Below are positions 24,794 to 35,488 of a DNA stretch of 64,000 nucleotides, piece by piece. The stretch is from Leclercia adecarboxylata (GTDB lineage Bacteria > Pseudomonadota > Gammaproteobacteria > Enterobacterales > Enterobacteriaceae), in NCBI RefSeq assembly GCF_006171285.1, contig NZ_CP040889.1, positions 2,976,001 to 3,040,000 of the forward strand, in the 5' to 3' direction. The notes beneath the pieces are model-generated. The model ran no database searches and was not told the DNA's origin. It saw only the letters and a list, made by a program, of their open reading frames with translations. The stretch's first letter is position 1, and each line of letters opens with the position of its first letter. Made by a program: the position numbers and the translations under genes.

Positions 24794-26161
24794 TCAGGAG
24801 TCCGGGGTGGCGTTATTTTTCACAAACAACGTTATCCGGTCGCCAGGCTGCAGATTGTCCGTATCGCTGTTCCAGCGCATCACATCTTTGATGTTCACGC
24901 CATGACGCTTAGCAATACTGGAAAGCGAATCACCTTTTTGTACGCGATAGGTAATGCTATCGCTGTTATTGGCGAGACGCTGCGCGCTGTTACCTGCGCC
25001 AATCGTCAGGTTCTGGCCCACTTTAAGGCTAGAGCCGCGCAGCTTGTTCCACTGCTGCAGATCTTTAGTGCTCACGCCGAGACGTGATGCGATGCCTGAA
25101 AGCGTATCGCCTGTACGTACCTGATAGCTACGGCTGTTAAGCGGTGTGTTATCCGCAATCAACGTAGACTGAACCGCTTCAATTTCACCCGCCGCCAGAG
25201 ATACCCGTAACTGTTCAGCGTGTTTCTGCGGCACCAGAACGTACTTCGGTCCGCTGTTACCAAGCGTAGAGCCTTTAACACCTGCGTTGAAGGCTTTCAG
25301 TTTGGTCACCGAGATACCTGCCATATCCGCAACCTGTCTCAGTTCAACAGGGTTGTTGATACGCACTCTCGCCAGCGCACGACTTTCGTCTGAGGTCGGC
25401 AACTGCACGCCGTACTGTTTGCTGTTTTTGAATATTTCACTCAAAGCCAGCATTTTAGGTACGTATAATTTGGTTTCCCGTGGCAGTGGAAGCGACCAAA
25501 AGTCGGTAGGTTTACCCCGTGCTTTATTCGCTTTCATTGCCTTCAGTACACGACCCTCACCGCTATTATAAGCAGCGACCGTCAGCAGCCAGTCACCGTC
25601 GAACATCTTGTTCAGACGTTGCATCATGTCGAGAGCGGCAGTCGTCGAAGCGACTACATCACGACGCGCATCGTAGTTGCGGGTCTGTTTTAAACCATAA
25701 TTTCGCCCTGTGCTCGGTATGATCTGCCAAAGACCTGCGGCCTTGGCGCCAGACGTTGCGTGCGGGTCAAAAGCGCTCTCCACTATGGGTAGTAGTACCA
25801 GTTCCATGGGCATGTTACGTTTCTTAACTTGCCCTGCTATCCAGTACATATACGGCTCTGCCCGTAAAGTTACATCGTGGAGATAGCTCTTATTGCTTAA
25901 ATACTTCTGTTTCTGTTCGCGAATCCGGCTGTTTTCCGGAATTCCCATCTTTAGCTCGTCGCCAATAGAGACCCACAAGTCTTGATCCTGTGCGAAAGAC
26001 GTCCCATCGTCTGCCCATCGCGATTGACTTGTAAACTTCCCTGCTTCCCCTTGACCAGCTGCAGAAAGGCTCTGTGCGTGCTGTTGTACGTTGCCAGTGT
26101 TCTGAGACGCCTGGCAACCCACAAGCAGGACAGAGGCGAGTAATATCGCTTTTGCCTTCAT
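24794..26161 (-). CDS. mltD: Membrane-bound lytic murein transglycosylase D
   Basis: Lipoprotein that cleaves peptidoglycan glycan strands to 1,6-anhydromuropeptides. It has a signal peptide with lipobox LVGC (Cys16), then an SLT-type catalytic domain with Glu128 in PIVESAFDPHA. Two C-terminal LysM peptidoglycan-binding repeats begin near residues 344 and 404 (both with the GDxLSxIA pattern). Length is 455 residues (E. coli 452). It sits upstream of yafE and divergent in layout from its own neighbour cluster gloB. Confidence 0.97.
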   Translation of the reverse strand: MKAKAILLASVLLVGCQASQNTGNVQQHAQSLSAAGQGEAGKFTSQSRWADDGTSFAQDQDLWVSIGDELKMGIPENSRIREQKQKYLSNKSYLHDVTLRAEPYMYWIAGQVKKRNMPMELVLLPIVESAFDPHATSGAKAAGLWQIIPSTGRNYGLKQTRNYDARRDVVASTTAALDMMQRLNKMFDGDWLLTVAAYNSGEGRVLKAMKANKARGKPTDFWSLPLPRETKLYVPKMLALSEIFKNSKQYGVQLPTSDESRALARVRINNPVELRQVADMAGISVTKLKAFNAGVKGSTLGNSGPKYVLVPQKHAEQLRVSLAAGEIEAVQSTLIADNTPLNSRSYQVRTGDTLSGIASRLGVSTKDLQQWNKLRGSSLKVGQNLTIGAGNSAQRLANNSDSITYRVQKGDSLSSIAKRHGVNIKDVMRWNSDTDNLQPGDRITLFVKNNATPDS

Positions 26162-26232
26162 GTGTGTGTCAATAGTTGCTTAAAAGACGAGCGATGATAA
26201 CGACGAATAATTAAAAAGGCAACCCGCAATTG

Positions 26233-26988
26233 TCAGAAGTCATCTTTCTTTGACCTTAACCATGCAAAACAATCCTCAGGTTGTAACATATTTGTTTCTT
26301 CTTTAATTTTTTTAACTAAATCAACATCATCTGTTCTGAGAAATAAATTAATTTTACGTTCATTTTTCAGAGTTACGGGGAGTGTTTTTTGGTTTTTTGC
26401 GCGTAACTCATTCACTTTGCGATAATATTCCTGAATCGCTGTATCCTCTGGCAGGATGTGCATCGCAAACTTCATATTCGCTAAAGTGTATTCATGTGCG
26501 CAACAAATCAGAGTATCTTCGGGCAGGGCGTCAATTTTCTTAAAGGACTGATACATCTGGGATGGCGTGCCTTCGAACAGCCTTCCGCAGCCCCCAGAGA
26601 ACATTGTGTCCCCACAGAAAAGATAAGGAAAACTGAAGTACGAAATATGTCCGGAAGTGTGACCAGGTGTGGCAATTACAGAAAATTCCAACCCAAGAAT
26701 GAGGATCTTTTCGCCATCTTTGACTACGCGCGTTGTTCCCTTATTTTGTGTCTCTGCGGGACCGTATACCACAAGATGCGGAAATTTTGCGCAGATAGCC
26801 GCCACGCCGCCAACGTGGTCATGATGGTGGTGCGTCAGCAAAATCGCTTCCGGCTGCCACTGGTTTTGCTCAATGGCTTTCAACACCGGCTCAGCCTCGC
26901 CAGGATCGACAATCACACAACGACCATCATCATTGCTCAAAACCCAGATGTAATTGTCCTGAAAAGCAGAAATACTGTTAAGATTCAT
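26233..26988 (-). CDS. gloB: Hydroxyacylglutathione hydrolase (glyoxalase II)
   Basis: Metallo-beta-lactamase-fold hydrolase that releases D-lactate and glutathione from S-lactoylglutathione, the second step of methylglyoxal detoxification. The binuclear metal motif THHHHDH spans residues 52-58, with further ligands in TPGHTSGH and [13 protein letters not shown]. Length is 251 residues, as in E. coli. It is divergent from yafS with only 32 nt between start codons. Confidence 0.97.
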   Translation of the reverse strand: MNLNSISAFQDNYIWVLSNDDGRCVIVDPGEAEPVLKAIEQNQWQPEAILLTHHHHDHVGGVAAICAKFPHLVVYGPAETQNKGTTRVVKDGEKILILGLEFSVIATPGHTSGHISYFSFPYLFCGDTMFSGGCGRLFEGTPSQMYQSFKKIDALPEDTLICCAHEYTLANMKFAMHILPEDTAIQEYYRKVNELRAKNQKTLPVTLKNERKINLFLRTDDVDLVKKIKEETNMLQPEDCFAWLRSKKDDF

Positions 26989-27020
26989 ACATTACCTCTC
27001 ATAGCGTGGCGGGTGTTTTG

Positions 27021-27737
27021 ATGAAACCGGCAAGGATACCTCAGATTGTTACCGCACCGAAACACTGGGCGGAGTTGCCCTGGGGTGAATACTATCGTGA
27101 AGCGCTTGAGCAGCAGCTTAAGCCCTGGTTTGCGAAAATGTATGGTTTCCACCTGCTTAAGATTGGCAATCTGAGCGCGGAAATCAACTCTGAAAGCTGC
27201 GCGATTTCGCATCAGGTCAATGTTTCTCTGGGCGGTGAGCCCGTTCAGGTGAAGGCCAACCCGTTACAGCTGCCGTTTGCTGAGAAATCCGTTGATGCCT
27301 GCCTGCTGGCGCATTCGCTGCCCTGGTGCGATGATCCGCACCGGTTGCTGCGGGAAGCCGATCGGGTGCTGATTGACGACGGCTGGCTCGTGATCAGCGG
27401 ATTTAACCCGATGAGCCTGATGGGGCTCCGAAAGCTGGTGCCGGTGCTGCGCCGCACCCCGCCGTATAACAGCCGCATGTTTACCCTGATGCGCCAACTG
27501 GACTGGCTCTCGCTGCTCAATTATGAGGTGATGTACCAGAGCGGTTTTCAGGTGATACCCTGGACGCGGCAGGGGGGGAAGATGCTCAGCACCCATTTTC
27601 CGGCGCTGGGCTGTATGCAACTGATTGTGGCACGTAAGAGAACGATCCCTCTGACGCTAAATCCCATGAAGCAAAGCAAGGCAAAAACGCGGTTGCGTGC
27701 CGCCGTCGGCGCCACGCGACAGTACCGAAAGCCCTGA
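27021..27737 (+). CDS. yafS: SAM-dependent methyltransferase-like protein YafS
   Basis: A 238-residue protein of the Methyltransf_11-type fold, ortholog of E. coli YafS. The usual glycine-rich motif I is not clear; the recognisable blocks are KSVDACLLAHSLPWCDDPHR and DDGWLVISGFNPMS. The start is the ATG at 27021 (MKPARIPQIV) rather than the GTG 15 nt upstream, by agreement with the E. coli N-terminus. Function is unknown. It ends where rnhA ends on the other strand. Confidence 0.88.
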   Translation: MKPARIPQIVTAPKHWAELPWGEYYREALEQQLKPWFAKMYGFHLLKIGNLSAEINSESCAISHQVNVSLGGEPVQVKANPLQLPFAEKSVDACLLAHSLPWCDDPHRLLREADRVLIDDGWLVISGFNPMSLMGLRKLVPVLRRTPPYNSRMFTLMRQLDWLSLLNYEVMYQSGFQVIPWTRQGGKMLSTHFPALGCMQLIVARKRTIPLTLNPMKQSKAKTRLRAAVGATRQYRKP

Positions 27738-28205
27738 TCAGGCTTCCGGTTTGTATCCTACATCCTCATGCTGAGGATTCATTGCGGCAGCGCGCGCCAG
27801 TTCGTCGCAACGTTCGTTTTCAGGATGTCCGGCGTGGCCTTTCACCCATTCCCACTGGATTTTATGCTGGCTAAGCGCCGCATCCAGGCGTTGCCAGAGA
27901 TCGACATTCTTCACCGGTTTTTTATCCGCGGTTTTCCAGCCGCGTTTTTTCCAGTTATGGATCCACTGGGTGATCCCCTGGCGTACATACTGGCTGTCGG
28001 TGCTCAGCACGATATCACAGTGCTCTTTCAGCGCCTCGAGAGCCACAATCGCGGCCATCAACTCCATACGGTTGTTGGTCGTCAGGCGAAAACCTTCGTT
28101 GAAGGTTTTTTCGTGTTCACGATAACGCAAAATCGCACCGTAGCCGCCCGGCCCCGGGTTGCCGAGGCACGATCCGTCGGTGTAAATCTCTACCTGTTTA
28201 CGCAT
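27738..28205 (-). CDS. rnhA: Ribonuclease HI
   Basis: Degrades the RNA strand of RNA-DNA hybrids. The acidic catalytic residues are in place: D10 ([10 protein letters not shown]), E48 (NNRMELMA), D70 (STDSQYV) and D134 near the C-terminus. The basic handle [12 protein letters not shown] is present. Start at 28205 gives 155 residues, identical in length to E. coli. It is divergent from dnaQ with overlapping promoters. Confidence 0.97.
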   Translation of the reverse strand: MRKQVEIYTDGSCLGNPGPGGYGAILRYREHEKTFNEGFRLTTNNRMELMAAIVALEALKEHCDIVLSTDSQYVRQGITQWIHNWKKRGWKTADKKPVKNVDLWQRLDAALSQHKIQWEWVKGHAGHPENERCDELARAAAMNPQHEDVGYKPEA

Positions 28206-28293
28206 CCTGGCAGACATCCTGTAATCAAAACGGTAAGTCTGACATAAATGGTCGCCATCAGCACTGCAAAATAAAGTCCCTGTGAATTAGCCT

Positions 28294-28321
28294 TTGAACG
28301 CCTGGTCAGGTTGTTTACAAT
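28294..28321 (+). promoter_or_regulatory. Probable dnaQ promoter
   Basis: -35 TTGAAC (28294-28299), a 16-bp spacer and -10 TACAAT (28316-28321) lie about 30 nt before the dnaQ ATG, in the rnhA-dnaQ divergent region known to carry overlapping promoters in E. coli. Confidence 0.6.
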
Positions 28322-28350
28322 GTCGTCGTTAAAACGAACAGGCTGACAGA

Positions 28351-29094
28351 ATGAGTATTGCAGACACACATAACGCCGACAGGATCATTGTCCTCGATAC
28401 CGAAACCACCGGTATGAACCAGATCGGTGCCCACTATGAAGGGCATAAGATCATTGAGATCGGTGCGGTGGAGGTGGTTAACCGCCGTCTTACCGGCAAT
28501 AACTTTCACGTTTATCTGAAGCCAGACCGGCTGGTGGACCCGGAAGCCTTTGGGGTTCACGGGATTGCCGATGAATTTCTGCTGGATAAACCCACCTTTG
28601 CTGACGTCGCCGATGAATTCATCGACTACATCAAAGGCGGCGAGCTGGTCATTCATAATGCCTCGTTCGATATCGGCTTTATGGATTATGAATTCAGCAA
28701 GCTCAACCGAGGCCTGCCGAAGACAGACACCTTCTGCAAGGTCACCGATAGCCTGGCGATGGCAAGGAAGATGTTCCCCGGCAAGCGGAACAGCCTTGAT
28801 GCATTGTGCTCACGCTATGAAATAGACAACAGCAAACGAACGCTACACGGGGCACTGCTCGATGCCCAGATCCTGGCAGACGTCTATCTGATCATGACGG
28901 GCGGCCAGACCGCCCTGGCATTTAGTTCCGATAGCGATGCACAGCAGCAGTCCGGCGAAAGCGAAATTCAGCGCGTTATTCGTCAGTCCAGTGCGCTGCG
29001 CGTCATACTTGCCAGCGATGAGGAGTTAATGGCGCATGAATCCCGTCTCGATCTGGTGCAGAAGAAGGGCGGAAGCTGCCTCTGGCGCGGATAA
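28351..29094 (+). CDS. dnaQ: DNA polymerase III epsilon subunit (3'-5' proofreading exonuclease)
   Basis: Proofreading subunit of the replicative polymerase core. DEDDh motifs are Exo I LDTETTG (D16, E18), Exo II HNASFDIGF and Exo III HGALLDAQILADVY. The glutamine-rich linker and the C-terminal alpha-subunit-binding segment (RVILASDEELMAHE) are present. Length is 247 residues (E. coli 243). Confidence 0.98.
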   Translation: MSIADTHNADRIIVLDTETTGMNQIGAHYEGHKIIEIGAVEVVNRRLTGNNFHVYLKPDRLVDPEAFGVHGIADEFLLDKPTFADVADEFIDYIKGGELVIHNASFDIGFMDYEFSKLNRGLPKTDTFCKVTDSLAMARKMFPGKRNSLDALCSRYEIDNSKRTLHGALLDAQILADVYLIMTGGQTALAFSSDSDAQQQSGESEIQRVIRQSSALRVILASDEELMAHESRLDLVQKKGGSCLWRG

Positions 29095-29224
29095 AAGTGG
29101 CTGAAACGCTGGTAAAATGACCGTTCGGATCGTTTTTGCAGCAAACGATTCAAAAGCTGAGAAAAAGCATTGACGGGATCGAGGGCAAACCGTAATATCT
29201 GCCTCGTTCCCAAGGGAACACAGC

Positions 29225-29301
29225 GGAGCGGTAGTTCAGTCGGTTAGAATACCTGCCTGTCACGCAGGGGGTCGCGGGTTCGAGTCCCGTCCGTTCCGCC
29301 A
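29225..29301 (+). tRNA. aspV: tRNA-Asp (GTC), second copy
   Basis: The 77-nt sequence is identical by eye to the tRNA-Asp of the rRNA operon at 19697-19773. Location after dnaQ matches E. coli aspV. It is transcribed alone, ahead of an intrinsic terminator. Confidence 0.98.
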
Positions 29302-29309
29302 CTATTCAG

Positions 29310-29347
29310 AAGGCCTGAGTCAGCAATGACTCAGGCCTTTCTCATTT
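29310..29347 (+). terminator. Terminator after aspV
   Basis: AAGGCCTGAGTCA-GCAA-TGACTCAGGCCTT is a perfect 13-bp stem followed by TCTCATTTT. Confidence 0.85.
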
Positions 29348-29398
29348 TATTCGCCAGGTAAAATTTGCCGGGCAACCTCCAGGCCACCCGGCACACAG

Positions 29399-30169
29399 TT
29401 AACCGATACTGAACGGATCGGCATCCTGCCAGGCAGGAAACTTCTCCCGGTACTCTCGCAACGCGGTCAGCGACAGCTCGGCATCAATACGTGTGGCGTG
29501 ATGCGGCTCAGCGGAGGCAATAATCTCGCCCTGCGGACTAATCACCCGGCTGTCGCCACGGTAGTGATGACCATTGCCGTCGGTACCCACCCGGTTGCAG
29601 CCAGCGACATAGGCCTGGTTTTCAATCGCCCGTGCCGTCAGCAGCGCCTGCCAGTGCAGCGAGCGTGGGGCAGGCCAGTTAGCGACATACAGGGCCAGAT
29701 CATAATCGTTACGGTTACGCGACCACACCGGGAAGCGCAGGTCGTAACAGACCAACGGCAGGATGCGCCAGCCGCGCCACTCAAATACGACGCGCTCGTT
29801 ACCCGCTTCGTAATGCTGGTGCTCGTCCGCCATGCGGAACAGGTGGCGCTTGTCGTAGAAATGCACCTTGCCTTCGGGCTCTACCAGCAGAAAACGGTTA
29901 ACCGGCCCGCGCTCGGTCTGCAGCGCGGCGCTGCCAGCAATTAATGCCTGGGTTTGCTGCGCTCTGGCCTGCATCCAGGCGATCAGCTCGTCCTGTGGCA
30001 GGGACTGTTTAGCTGCTTCCATGGCAAACCCGGTGGTGAACATTTCCGGCAGGATAATGACGTCGCGTCCGGCGATCTCTTCCAGTTGACGATCAAAATG
30101 GCGCAGGTTGGCCGGACCATCCATCCACACCAGCGGTTGTTGCAAAAGCGTAATCTTCAAACCAGGCAC
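29399..30169 (-). CDS. yafV: Omega-amidase / nitrilase-family hydrolase YafV
   Basis: Nitrilase-superfamily amidase of 256 residues, the E. coli YafV type that hydrolyses alpha-ketoglutaramate and related omega-amides. The catalytic triad is Glu in ILPEMFTTGF, Lys in FYDKRHLFRMADEH and Cys in LPLVCYDLRFP. The chosen GTG start (VPGLKITLLQQP) follows GAGGAG and matches the E. coli length; the frame stays open 27 codons further. E. coli ivy, normally next, is absent here. Confidence 0.93.
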   Translation of the reverse strand: MPGLKITLLQQPLVWMDGPANLRHFDRQLEEIAGRDVIILPEMFTTGFAMEAAKQSLPQDELIAWMQARAQQTQALIAGSAALQTERGPVNRFLLVEPEGKVHFYDKRHLFRMADEHQHYEAGNERVVFEWRGWRILPLVCYDLRFPVWSRNRNDYDLALYVANWPAPRSLHWQALLTARAIENQAYVAGCNRVGTDGNGHHYRGDSRVISPQGEIIASAEPHHATRIDAELSLTALREYREKFPAWQDADPFSIG

Positions 30170-30235
30170 AGTTAAGACTCCTCGAATAACCCCATTTTGA
30201 CACTGTAGCACGACAATCACAGAAACGGGTGGCAA

Positions 30236-30264
30236 TAAAAAACCCCGCACCAGGCGGGGTTTTG
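30236..30264. terminator. Terminator between fadE and yafV
   Basis: AACCCCGC-ACCA-GGCGGGGTT has an A-rich left flank that reads as a T tract on the minus strand, so it ends fadE transcription. Confidence 0.88.
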
Positions 30265-30278
30265 TCTACTGAAACGGG

Positions 30279-32723
30279 TTAGGCGGCTTCAGGTTTACGC
30301 ACTATCTCTTTCAGCTTTACCGGCTGCGTCGCCAGCTCTTCAGCGTCAAAATCATCAACGTTAATACTGCGCAGACGGCTCTCTTCCGCTTTGATCAGCA
30401 GGTCTGCTTCATCTTTAGTAATGATGCCGCCCGCCAGGGCTTCTTTAGCCAGTTCGTTCAGACGGGTGAACGGCAGGTTTTTACCCAGCTGTTTGCAGAT
30501 CTTCTGATGAATCGGATCGGCAGCCATCACGTCCAGCAGCGCCTCTTCCAGCAGACCGACCGGGTTATGCTCGGTCGGGGCCAGATACTGACCGCGGCCG
30601 ATACGTGAGCGGGTGGCGCTCGGAACCTGCAGGATCTTCGCAACTTTATGATCCAACTTATCGGACGGTGCCAGATAGTGACGGCCGGTCGGGAAGATCA
30701 CCACGCGCAGGGCGCCCGCCACAAAGCGGTTCGGGAAGTTCACCAGCAGATCGTCGATAGCCTGTTCCGCCTGATACAGCGCATCCTGCACGCCCCAGTG
30801 CACCAGCGGCAGATCCGCTTCATGACGGCCTTCATCGTCGTAGCGCTTCAGCACTGCCGAGGCGAGGAAGATCTGGCTCAGCACATCACCCAGACGAGCA
30901 GAAATACGCTCCCGACGCTTCAGGCTACCGCCCAGTACCGCCATCGACACGTCAGAGAGCAGCGCAAGGTTGGCACTCAGACGGTTCAGATGCTGGTAGT
31001 AACGACGGGTCGCATCGCCGGTTGGCGTGGCGCTCGTCAGGCCGCGGGTCAGACCCAGCCACAGGCTGCGCATTTTGTTACTGCCGACGTGACCGATATG
31101 TTTAAACAGCAGCTTATCGAACGCATCAACATCGTTGTTCTGGGCGGCAGCCATCTCTTCCAGCACGTAGGGATGGCAGCGAATTGCGCCCTGGCCGAAG
31201 ATCATCATGCTGCGGGTCAGAATGTTCGCCCCTTCAACGGTGATGGCAATCGGTGCGCCCTGATAGCCACGCGCCAGGAAGTTGCCTTCACCCAGCATAA
31301 TACCTTTACCGCCGGCAATATCCATCGCATCGATGATGGACTGCTGTGCACGGTGGGTACAGTGGTACTTCACGATAGCTGACAGCACAGCCGGTTTTTC
31401 GCCCAGCATGATGCCGTAGGTAATTAAGGAAGCGGCGGCATCCATCACGTAGGCGTTGCCTGCGATACGGGCCAGCGGCTCCTCGATCCCTTCCATCTTA
31501 CCGATAGAGATTCTGAACTGACGGCGGATGTGAGCGTAAGCGCCAATCCCCATTGCTACCGATTTCAGACCGCCCGTGGAATTCGACGGCAGGGTAATGC
31601 CGCGGCCAACGGACAGACATTCCACCAGCATGCGCCAGCCCTGACCGGCCATTTTCGGCCCGCCGATGATGTAATCAATCGGTACAAAGATATCCTGACC
31701 GCGGGTCGGACCGTTCTGGAACGGCACGTTCAGCGGGAAGTGACGACGACCAATCTCAACGCCAGGGGTGCTGGTTGGGATCAGCGCACAGGTGATGCCC
31801 AGATCCTCTTCGCCGCCTAACAGTTTGTCCGGGTCAGAGAGTTTAAACGCCAGGCCCAGCACGGTGGCAATGGGTGCCAGCGTAATGTAACGCTTGTTCC
31901 AGGTCAGACGCATACCCAGAACCTGCTCGCCCTGCCACTCGCCCATGCAGACCACGCCGGTATCCGGAATAGCGCCCGCATCGGAACCCGCCTCCGGGCT
32001 GGTGAGTGCAAAGCAAGGGATCTCGAGGCCACGCGCCAGACGCGGCAGGTAGTGATTTTTTTGCTCTTCGGTACCGTAATGTTGCAGCAGTTCACCCGGG
32101 CCTAAGGAGTTAGGCACGCCGACGGTGATCGCCAGGATCCCGGAGACGCCAGACAGTTTTTGCAGCACGCGAGCCTGGGCGTAAGCAGAGAACTCCAGCC
32201 CGCCGTACTCTTTCTTGATGATCATCGCGAAGAAGCGATGCTCTTTTAAAAATGCCCACAGTTCCGGCGGCAGATCGGCCATCTCATGGGTGATCTGGAA
32301 GTCATTCGCCATGCGGCAGGCTTCTTCAACCGGGCCGTCAATAAACGCCTGTTCTTCAGTAGTAAGGCGCGGCTGCGGGTAGTTATGCAGCTTTTTCCAG
32401 TCTGGGTTGCCCTGGAACAGCTCGCCTTCCCACCAGGTGGTGCCCGCGTCAATCGCCTCTTTTTCGGTACGCGACATCGGCGGCATCACTTTGCGGAAGC
32501 CACGGAATACCGGTGCAGAAATCAGCGATTTACGCATGGAAGTGACGTTGAACGGCACCAGAATAATCGCCAGCGGAACCAGCACCCAGGTGTTCCAGAT
32601 GCCGGTTACGCCCAGCGCAGCGGTCCAGGCCAGTAAGATAAGGCTGCTCAGAATTAAGCTGACCCGGTGATAGAACAACACCCCGAGCAGAACAACGGTT
32701 AAGAGAATACTTAAAATCATCAT
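30279..32723 (-). CDS. fadE: Acyl-CoA dehydrogenase FadE
   Basis: FAD-dependent enzyme for the first step of beta-oxidation, forming 2-enoyl-CoA; membrane-associated in E. coli. Two hydrophobic segments open the protein (residues 2-17 and 23-60). A central acyl-CoA dehydrogenase domain follows, with the conserved [14 protein letters not shown], then a long C-terminal extension typical of FadE (DUF1974). Length is 814 residues, identical to E. coli. A FadR-type operator precedes it. Confidence 0.97.
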   Translation of the reverse strand: MMILSILLTVVLLGVLFYHRVSLILSSLILLAWTAALGVTGIWNTWVLVPLAIILVPFNVTSMRKSLISAPVFRGFRKVMPPMSRTEKEAIDAGTTWWEGELFQGNPDWKKLHNYPQPRLTTEEQAFIDGPVEEACRMANDFQITHEMADLPPELWAFLKEHRFFAMIIKKEYGGLEFSAYAQARVLQKLSGVSGILAITVGVPNSLGPGELLQHYGTEEQKNHYLPRLARGLEIPCFALTSPEAGSDAGAIPDTGVVCMGEWQGEQVLGMRLTWNKRYITLAPIATVLGLAFKLSDPDKLLGGEEDLGITCALIPTSTPGVEIGRRHFPLNVPFQNGPTRGQDIFVPIDYIIGGPKMAGQGWRMLVECLSVGRGITLPSNSTGGLKSVAMGIGAYAHIRRQFRISIGKMEGIEEPLARIAGNAYVMDAAASLITYGIMLGEKPAVLSAIVKYHCTHRAQQSIIDAMDIAGGKGIMLGEGNFLARGYQGAPIAITVEGANILTRSMMIFGQGAIRCHPYVLEEMAAAQNNDVDAFDKLLFKHIGHVGSNKMRSLWLGLTRGLTSATPTGDATRRYYQHLNRLSANLALLSDVSMAVLGGSLKRRERISARLGDVLSQIFLASAVLKRYDDEGRHEADLPLVHWGVQDALYQAEQAIDDLLVNFPNRFVAGALRVVIFPTGRHYLAPSDKLDHKVAKILQVPSATRSRIGRGQYLAPTEHNPVGLLEEALLDVMAADPIHQKICKQLGKNLPFTRLNELAKEALAGGIITKDEADLLIKAEESRLRSINVDDFDAEELATQPVKLKEIVRKPEAA

Positions 32724-32746
32724 AAAGAATTGCTCCCTGTCTTGTA

Positions 32747-32763
32747 GGAGGTCTGACCACTTG
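32747..32763 (-). promoter_or_regulatory. FadR operator candidate upstream of fadE
   Basis: The core AGGTCTGACCA at 32749-32759 agrees with the FadR palindrome TGGTCNGACCA at ten of eleven positions. It lies 26 nt upstream of the fadE start, in keeping with FadR repression of fadE relieved by long-chain acyl-CoA. Confidence 0.75.
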
Positions 32764-32961
32764 TGATGATATGGTTGTAGTGGATGTTATTTCTTTTAGC
32801 AATGCATTCACAAAATAATTACAACCTGGTTCACATTGTTCAGGTTTTACCCGGCACAAAAAAGCAAAACGTCCGACGATTCGCGCGGCTTTAGCTTCTC
32901 GCTTTTACCGCTATCCGGTAAACTTGCTCTGTTATTTCATCAATACTGAAGGATTATCCTC

Positions 32962-33540
32962 ATGTACCAGGATCTTATTCGTAACGAACTGAACGAAGCG
33001 GCGGAAACGCTGGCCAACTTTCTGAAAGATGAAGCCAATATCCACGCTATTCAGCGCGCGGCGGTCCTGCTGGCCGACAGCTTCAAAGCGGGCGGTAAAG
33101 TCCTCTCCTGCGGCAATGGCGGTTCGCATTGCGATGCCATGCACTTTGCCGAAGAGCTGACCGGCCGTTATCGCGAAAACCGTCCGGGCTACCCGGCGAT
33201 TGCGATCTCTGACGTCAGCCACATCTCCTGCGTGGGCAATGACTTCGGTTACGATCACATCTTTTCGCGTTATGTTGAAGCCGTGGGCCGTGAAGGGGAT
33301 GTTCTGCTGGGGATTTCCACCTCAGGCAACTCCGCCAACGTGATCAAAGCGATCGAAGCCGCACGTGAAAAAGGGATGAAAGTGATCACCCTGACCGGTA
33401 AAGACGGCGGCAAAATGGCCGGTTCTGCGGATATCGAAATCCGCGTGCCGCATTTCGGTTACGCTGACCGTGTTCAGGAAATTCACATCAAAGTGATTCA
33501 TATCCTGATTCAACTGATCGAAAAAGAGATGGTTAAGTAA
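32962..33540 (+). CDS. lpcA: Phosphoheptose (sedoheptulose 7-phosphate) isomerase
   Basis: First enzyme of heptose synthesis for the lipopolysaccharide core, converting sedoheptulose 7-phosphate to D-glycero-D-manno-heptose 7-phosphate. It is an SIS-fold protein of 192 residues, as in E. coli GmhA. Phosphate-binding and catalytic segments visible are [33 protein letters not shown] and the C-terminal [12 protein letters not shown]. It is divergent from fadE. Also called gmhA. Confidence 0.97.
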   Translation: MYQDLIRNELNEAAETLANFLKDEANIHAIQRAAVLLADSFKAGGKVLSCGNGGSHCDAMHFAEELTGRYRENRPGYPAIAISDVSHISCVGNDFGYDHIFSRYVEAVGREGDVLLGISTSGNSANVIKAIEAAREKGMKVITLTGKDGGKMAGSADIEIRVPHFGYADRVQEIHIKVIHILIQLIEKEMVK

Positions 33541-33585
33541 GACTTCGCTGGGGGCAATATGCCCCCGCTGTTGTGGAGGTGATGT

Positions 33586-34353
33586 ATGTGCGAACTGCTC
33601 GGGATGAGCGCCAATGTGCCAACCGATATCTGCTTTAGTTTCACCGGGCTGGTGCAGCGCGGTGGAGGAACCGGGCCGCATAAAGACGGCTGGGGTATTA
33701 CCTTCTACGAAGGAAAAGGCTGTCGCACGTTCAAGGATCCACAACCCAGCTTCAATTCACCCATTGCCAGACTGGTGCAGGACTATCCCATTAAATCCTG
33801 CTCGGTGGTAGCGCATATCCGCCAGGCCAACCGGGGTGAAGTGGCGCTGGAAAATACCCATCCTTTTACCCGCGAGCTGTGGGGACGCAACTGGACCTAC
33901 GCCCATAACGGCCAGCTGAGCGGTTATAAATCACTGGAGACGGGCAACTTCCGTCCGGTGGGGGAAACCGACAGCGAAAAGGCCTTCTGCTGGCTGCTGC
34001 ACAAGCTGACCGAACGCTATCCGCGCACGCCGGGCAACATGACCGCGGTCTTTAAATACATCGCCTCGCTGGCGGCGGAGCTGCGGGAGAAAGGTGTCTT
34101 TAATATGCTGCTGTCGGACGGGCGTTATGTGATGGCGTTCTGCTCGACGAACCTGTTCTGGATCACCCGGCGGGCGCCCTTTGGTGTGGCAAAACTGCTG
34201 GATCAGGATGTGGAAATTGATTTTCAGACCGAAACCACACCCAACGATGTGGTCACGGTTATCGCTACTCAGCCGCTGACGGGCAATGAAGCCTGGCAAA
34301 AAATCATGCCAGGCGAGTGGATCTTATTTTGTCTCGGGGAGAGAGTAGTTTGA
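33586..34353 (+). CDS. yafJ: Class II glutamine amidotransferase-like protein YafJ
   Basis: N-terminal-nucleophile amidotransferase-fold protein of 255 residues. After removal of Met1, Cys2 ([12 protein letters not shown]) is the expected nucleophile, and [13 protein letters not shown] plus the glutamine-site region [12 protein letters not shown] are conserved. There is no synthase domain, so the acceptor partner is unknown. Its last 30 nt overlap the end of convergent dpaA. Confidence 0.92.
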   Translation: MCELLGMSANVPTDICFSFTGLVQRGGGTGPHKDGWGITFYEGKGCRTFKDPQPSFNSPIARLVQDYPIKSCSVVAHIRQANRGEVALENTHPFTRELWGRNWTYAHNGQLSGYKSLETGNFRPVGETDSEKAFCWLLHKLTERYPRTPGNMTAVFKYIASLAAELREKGVFNMLLSDGRYVMAFCSTNLFWITRRAPFGVAKLLDQDVEIDFQTETTPNDVVTVIATQPLTGNEAWQKIMPGEWILFCLGERVV

Positions 34354-35064
34354 CGCCAGCTGTGGCTGGACGACCTCGTGGCTCAGCGGCTTGCTGACCA
34401 CGTAACGTCCATCCACCACCGAAACGGTCGGGGGCTTATGCGTCTGCTGGAAGTAGTCATAACCCGGCTTCAGCTGTTTCCAGAAATCGGCGTAGTATGA
34501 GCTCTTGTGACGCTGCATATTGGCATCGGTCATGCGGAACGGATAGATGCTCACCTGCACGGCAGACTGGCCAAACACCAGCGCGCCGGTCACAAACTGG
34601 AAGATCTCATCAATACCGCTGTCCGTCATCGCGTAGCAACCCACCGACACGCAGGCACCGTGGATCATCAGGTATTTCCCGTCATAACCATGCGCACGGT
34701 CAAAGGCATTCGGGAAACCAATGTTGATGGCTTTATAGAAGCGGCTGTCGGGTTTTAGCTGGCTACGCTGAACGCTGTAGAACCCCTCCGGGCTTTTGAA
34801 ATCGCCCTGACGCTGTTTCGGGCCGAGGCCGCCGGAGTAGTTACAGATTTTATAGCTGTCGAGCAGCTGATACGTCTCACCCATCTTCACGAACAGGTCT
34901 AACGTGCGCTCTTCCTTATAGATCTGGATATAGACTGGAGAGCCCATCAACTGCTGTTTGTATTCTTTGCTAATCGGCGTTGTTGAGCTGTTGCTGCTGA
35001 GCAGCCCGGCAAACGAAACGCACGGAATAAGAAGCATCGCAATGAACAATGCGATTTTACGCAT
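34324..35064 (-). CDS. dpaA: Periplasmic YkuD-fold hydrolase releasing Lpp from peptidoglycan
   Basis: Formerly YafK/LdtF. In E. coli it cleaves the bond that ties Braun's lipoprotein to peptidoglycan, reversing LdtA/B/C. A signal peptide ([19 protein letters not shown]) is followed by a YkuD catalytic domain with motif [12 protein letters not shown]; the catalytic Cys is in SVGC. The start at 35064 gives 246 residues, equal to E. coli; an upstream ATG would add ten non-conserved residues. Its 3' end overlaps yafJ antisense. Confidence 0.93.
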   Translation of the reverse strand: MRKIALFIAMLLIPCVSFAGLLSSNSSTTPISKEYKQQLMGSPVYIQIYKEERTLDLFVKMGETYQLLDSYKICNYSGGLGPKQRQGDFKSPEGFYSVQRSQLKPDSRFYKAINIGFPNAFDRAHGYDGKYLMIHGACVSVGCYAMTDSGIDEIFQFVTGALVFGQSAVQVSIYPFRMTDANMQRHKSSYYADFWKQLKPGYDYFQQTHKPPTVSVVDGRYVVSKPLSHEVVQPQLASNYSLPETK

Positions 35065-35488
35065 ACTACATGTTCCTTGATAAAACCTAACCAACTTGCC
35101 AGGACGGCAAAAGAGACCCGAACTCAGAATTATCTGTATTAGGAGCGCTCACATTAGCACCACTGCATTTTTTCGCAAGCGTCGGCGCGTGGGTTTACAA
35201 AATAGTTTTACCTTATAACCTGGATTGACTCCGCTGGCATTGAGAACTTTGCGTAATCGGTCGCATTTTAGCACCCGCCGCTGCGTTATCTCTGCCTCAT
35301 GATGGTGGAAAATGGTACACTGCGCGCGTCTTACGACCGAAGGTCAAGAAAGGGAGCTTTTTCAGGATCATCCGCGATCCTGCTGGTCACATCAGCGACT
35401 TCTCGCCACCTTTCTTTTCCTGTGCAACGACTTCTGACTTGTCCGGCTTGCTGGCCGGAACGGTTATTCATGGATATCAATTAACACT
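35065..35488 (+). other. Intergenic region between dpaA and nqrA
   Basis: A 424-nt gap with no convincing gene. The right half probably holds the nqr promoter and a leader. It contains a possible -10 (TACACT near 35317) without a good -35. Two perfect stems follow: CAGGATC/GATCCTG at 35363-35382 and TCCGGC/GCCGGA at 35442-35459. The ribosome-binding site immediately before nqrA is weak, so leader structure could matter. No known riboswitch was recognised. Confidence 0.5.

Noticed and set aside
35299..35484. 61-codon frame just before nqrA
   Set aside because: It has no ribosome-binding site, no recognisable residues and lies in the leader region.
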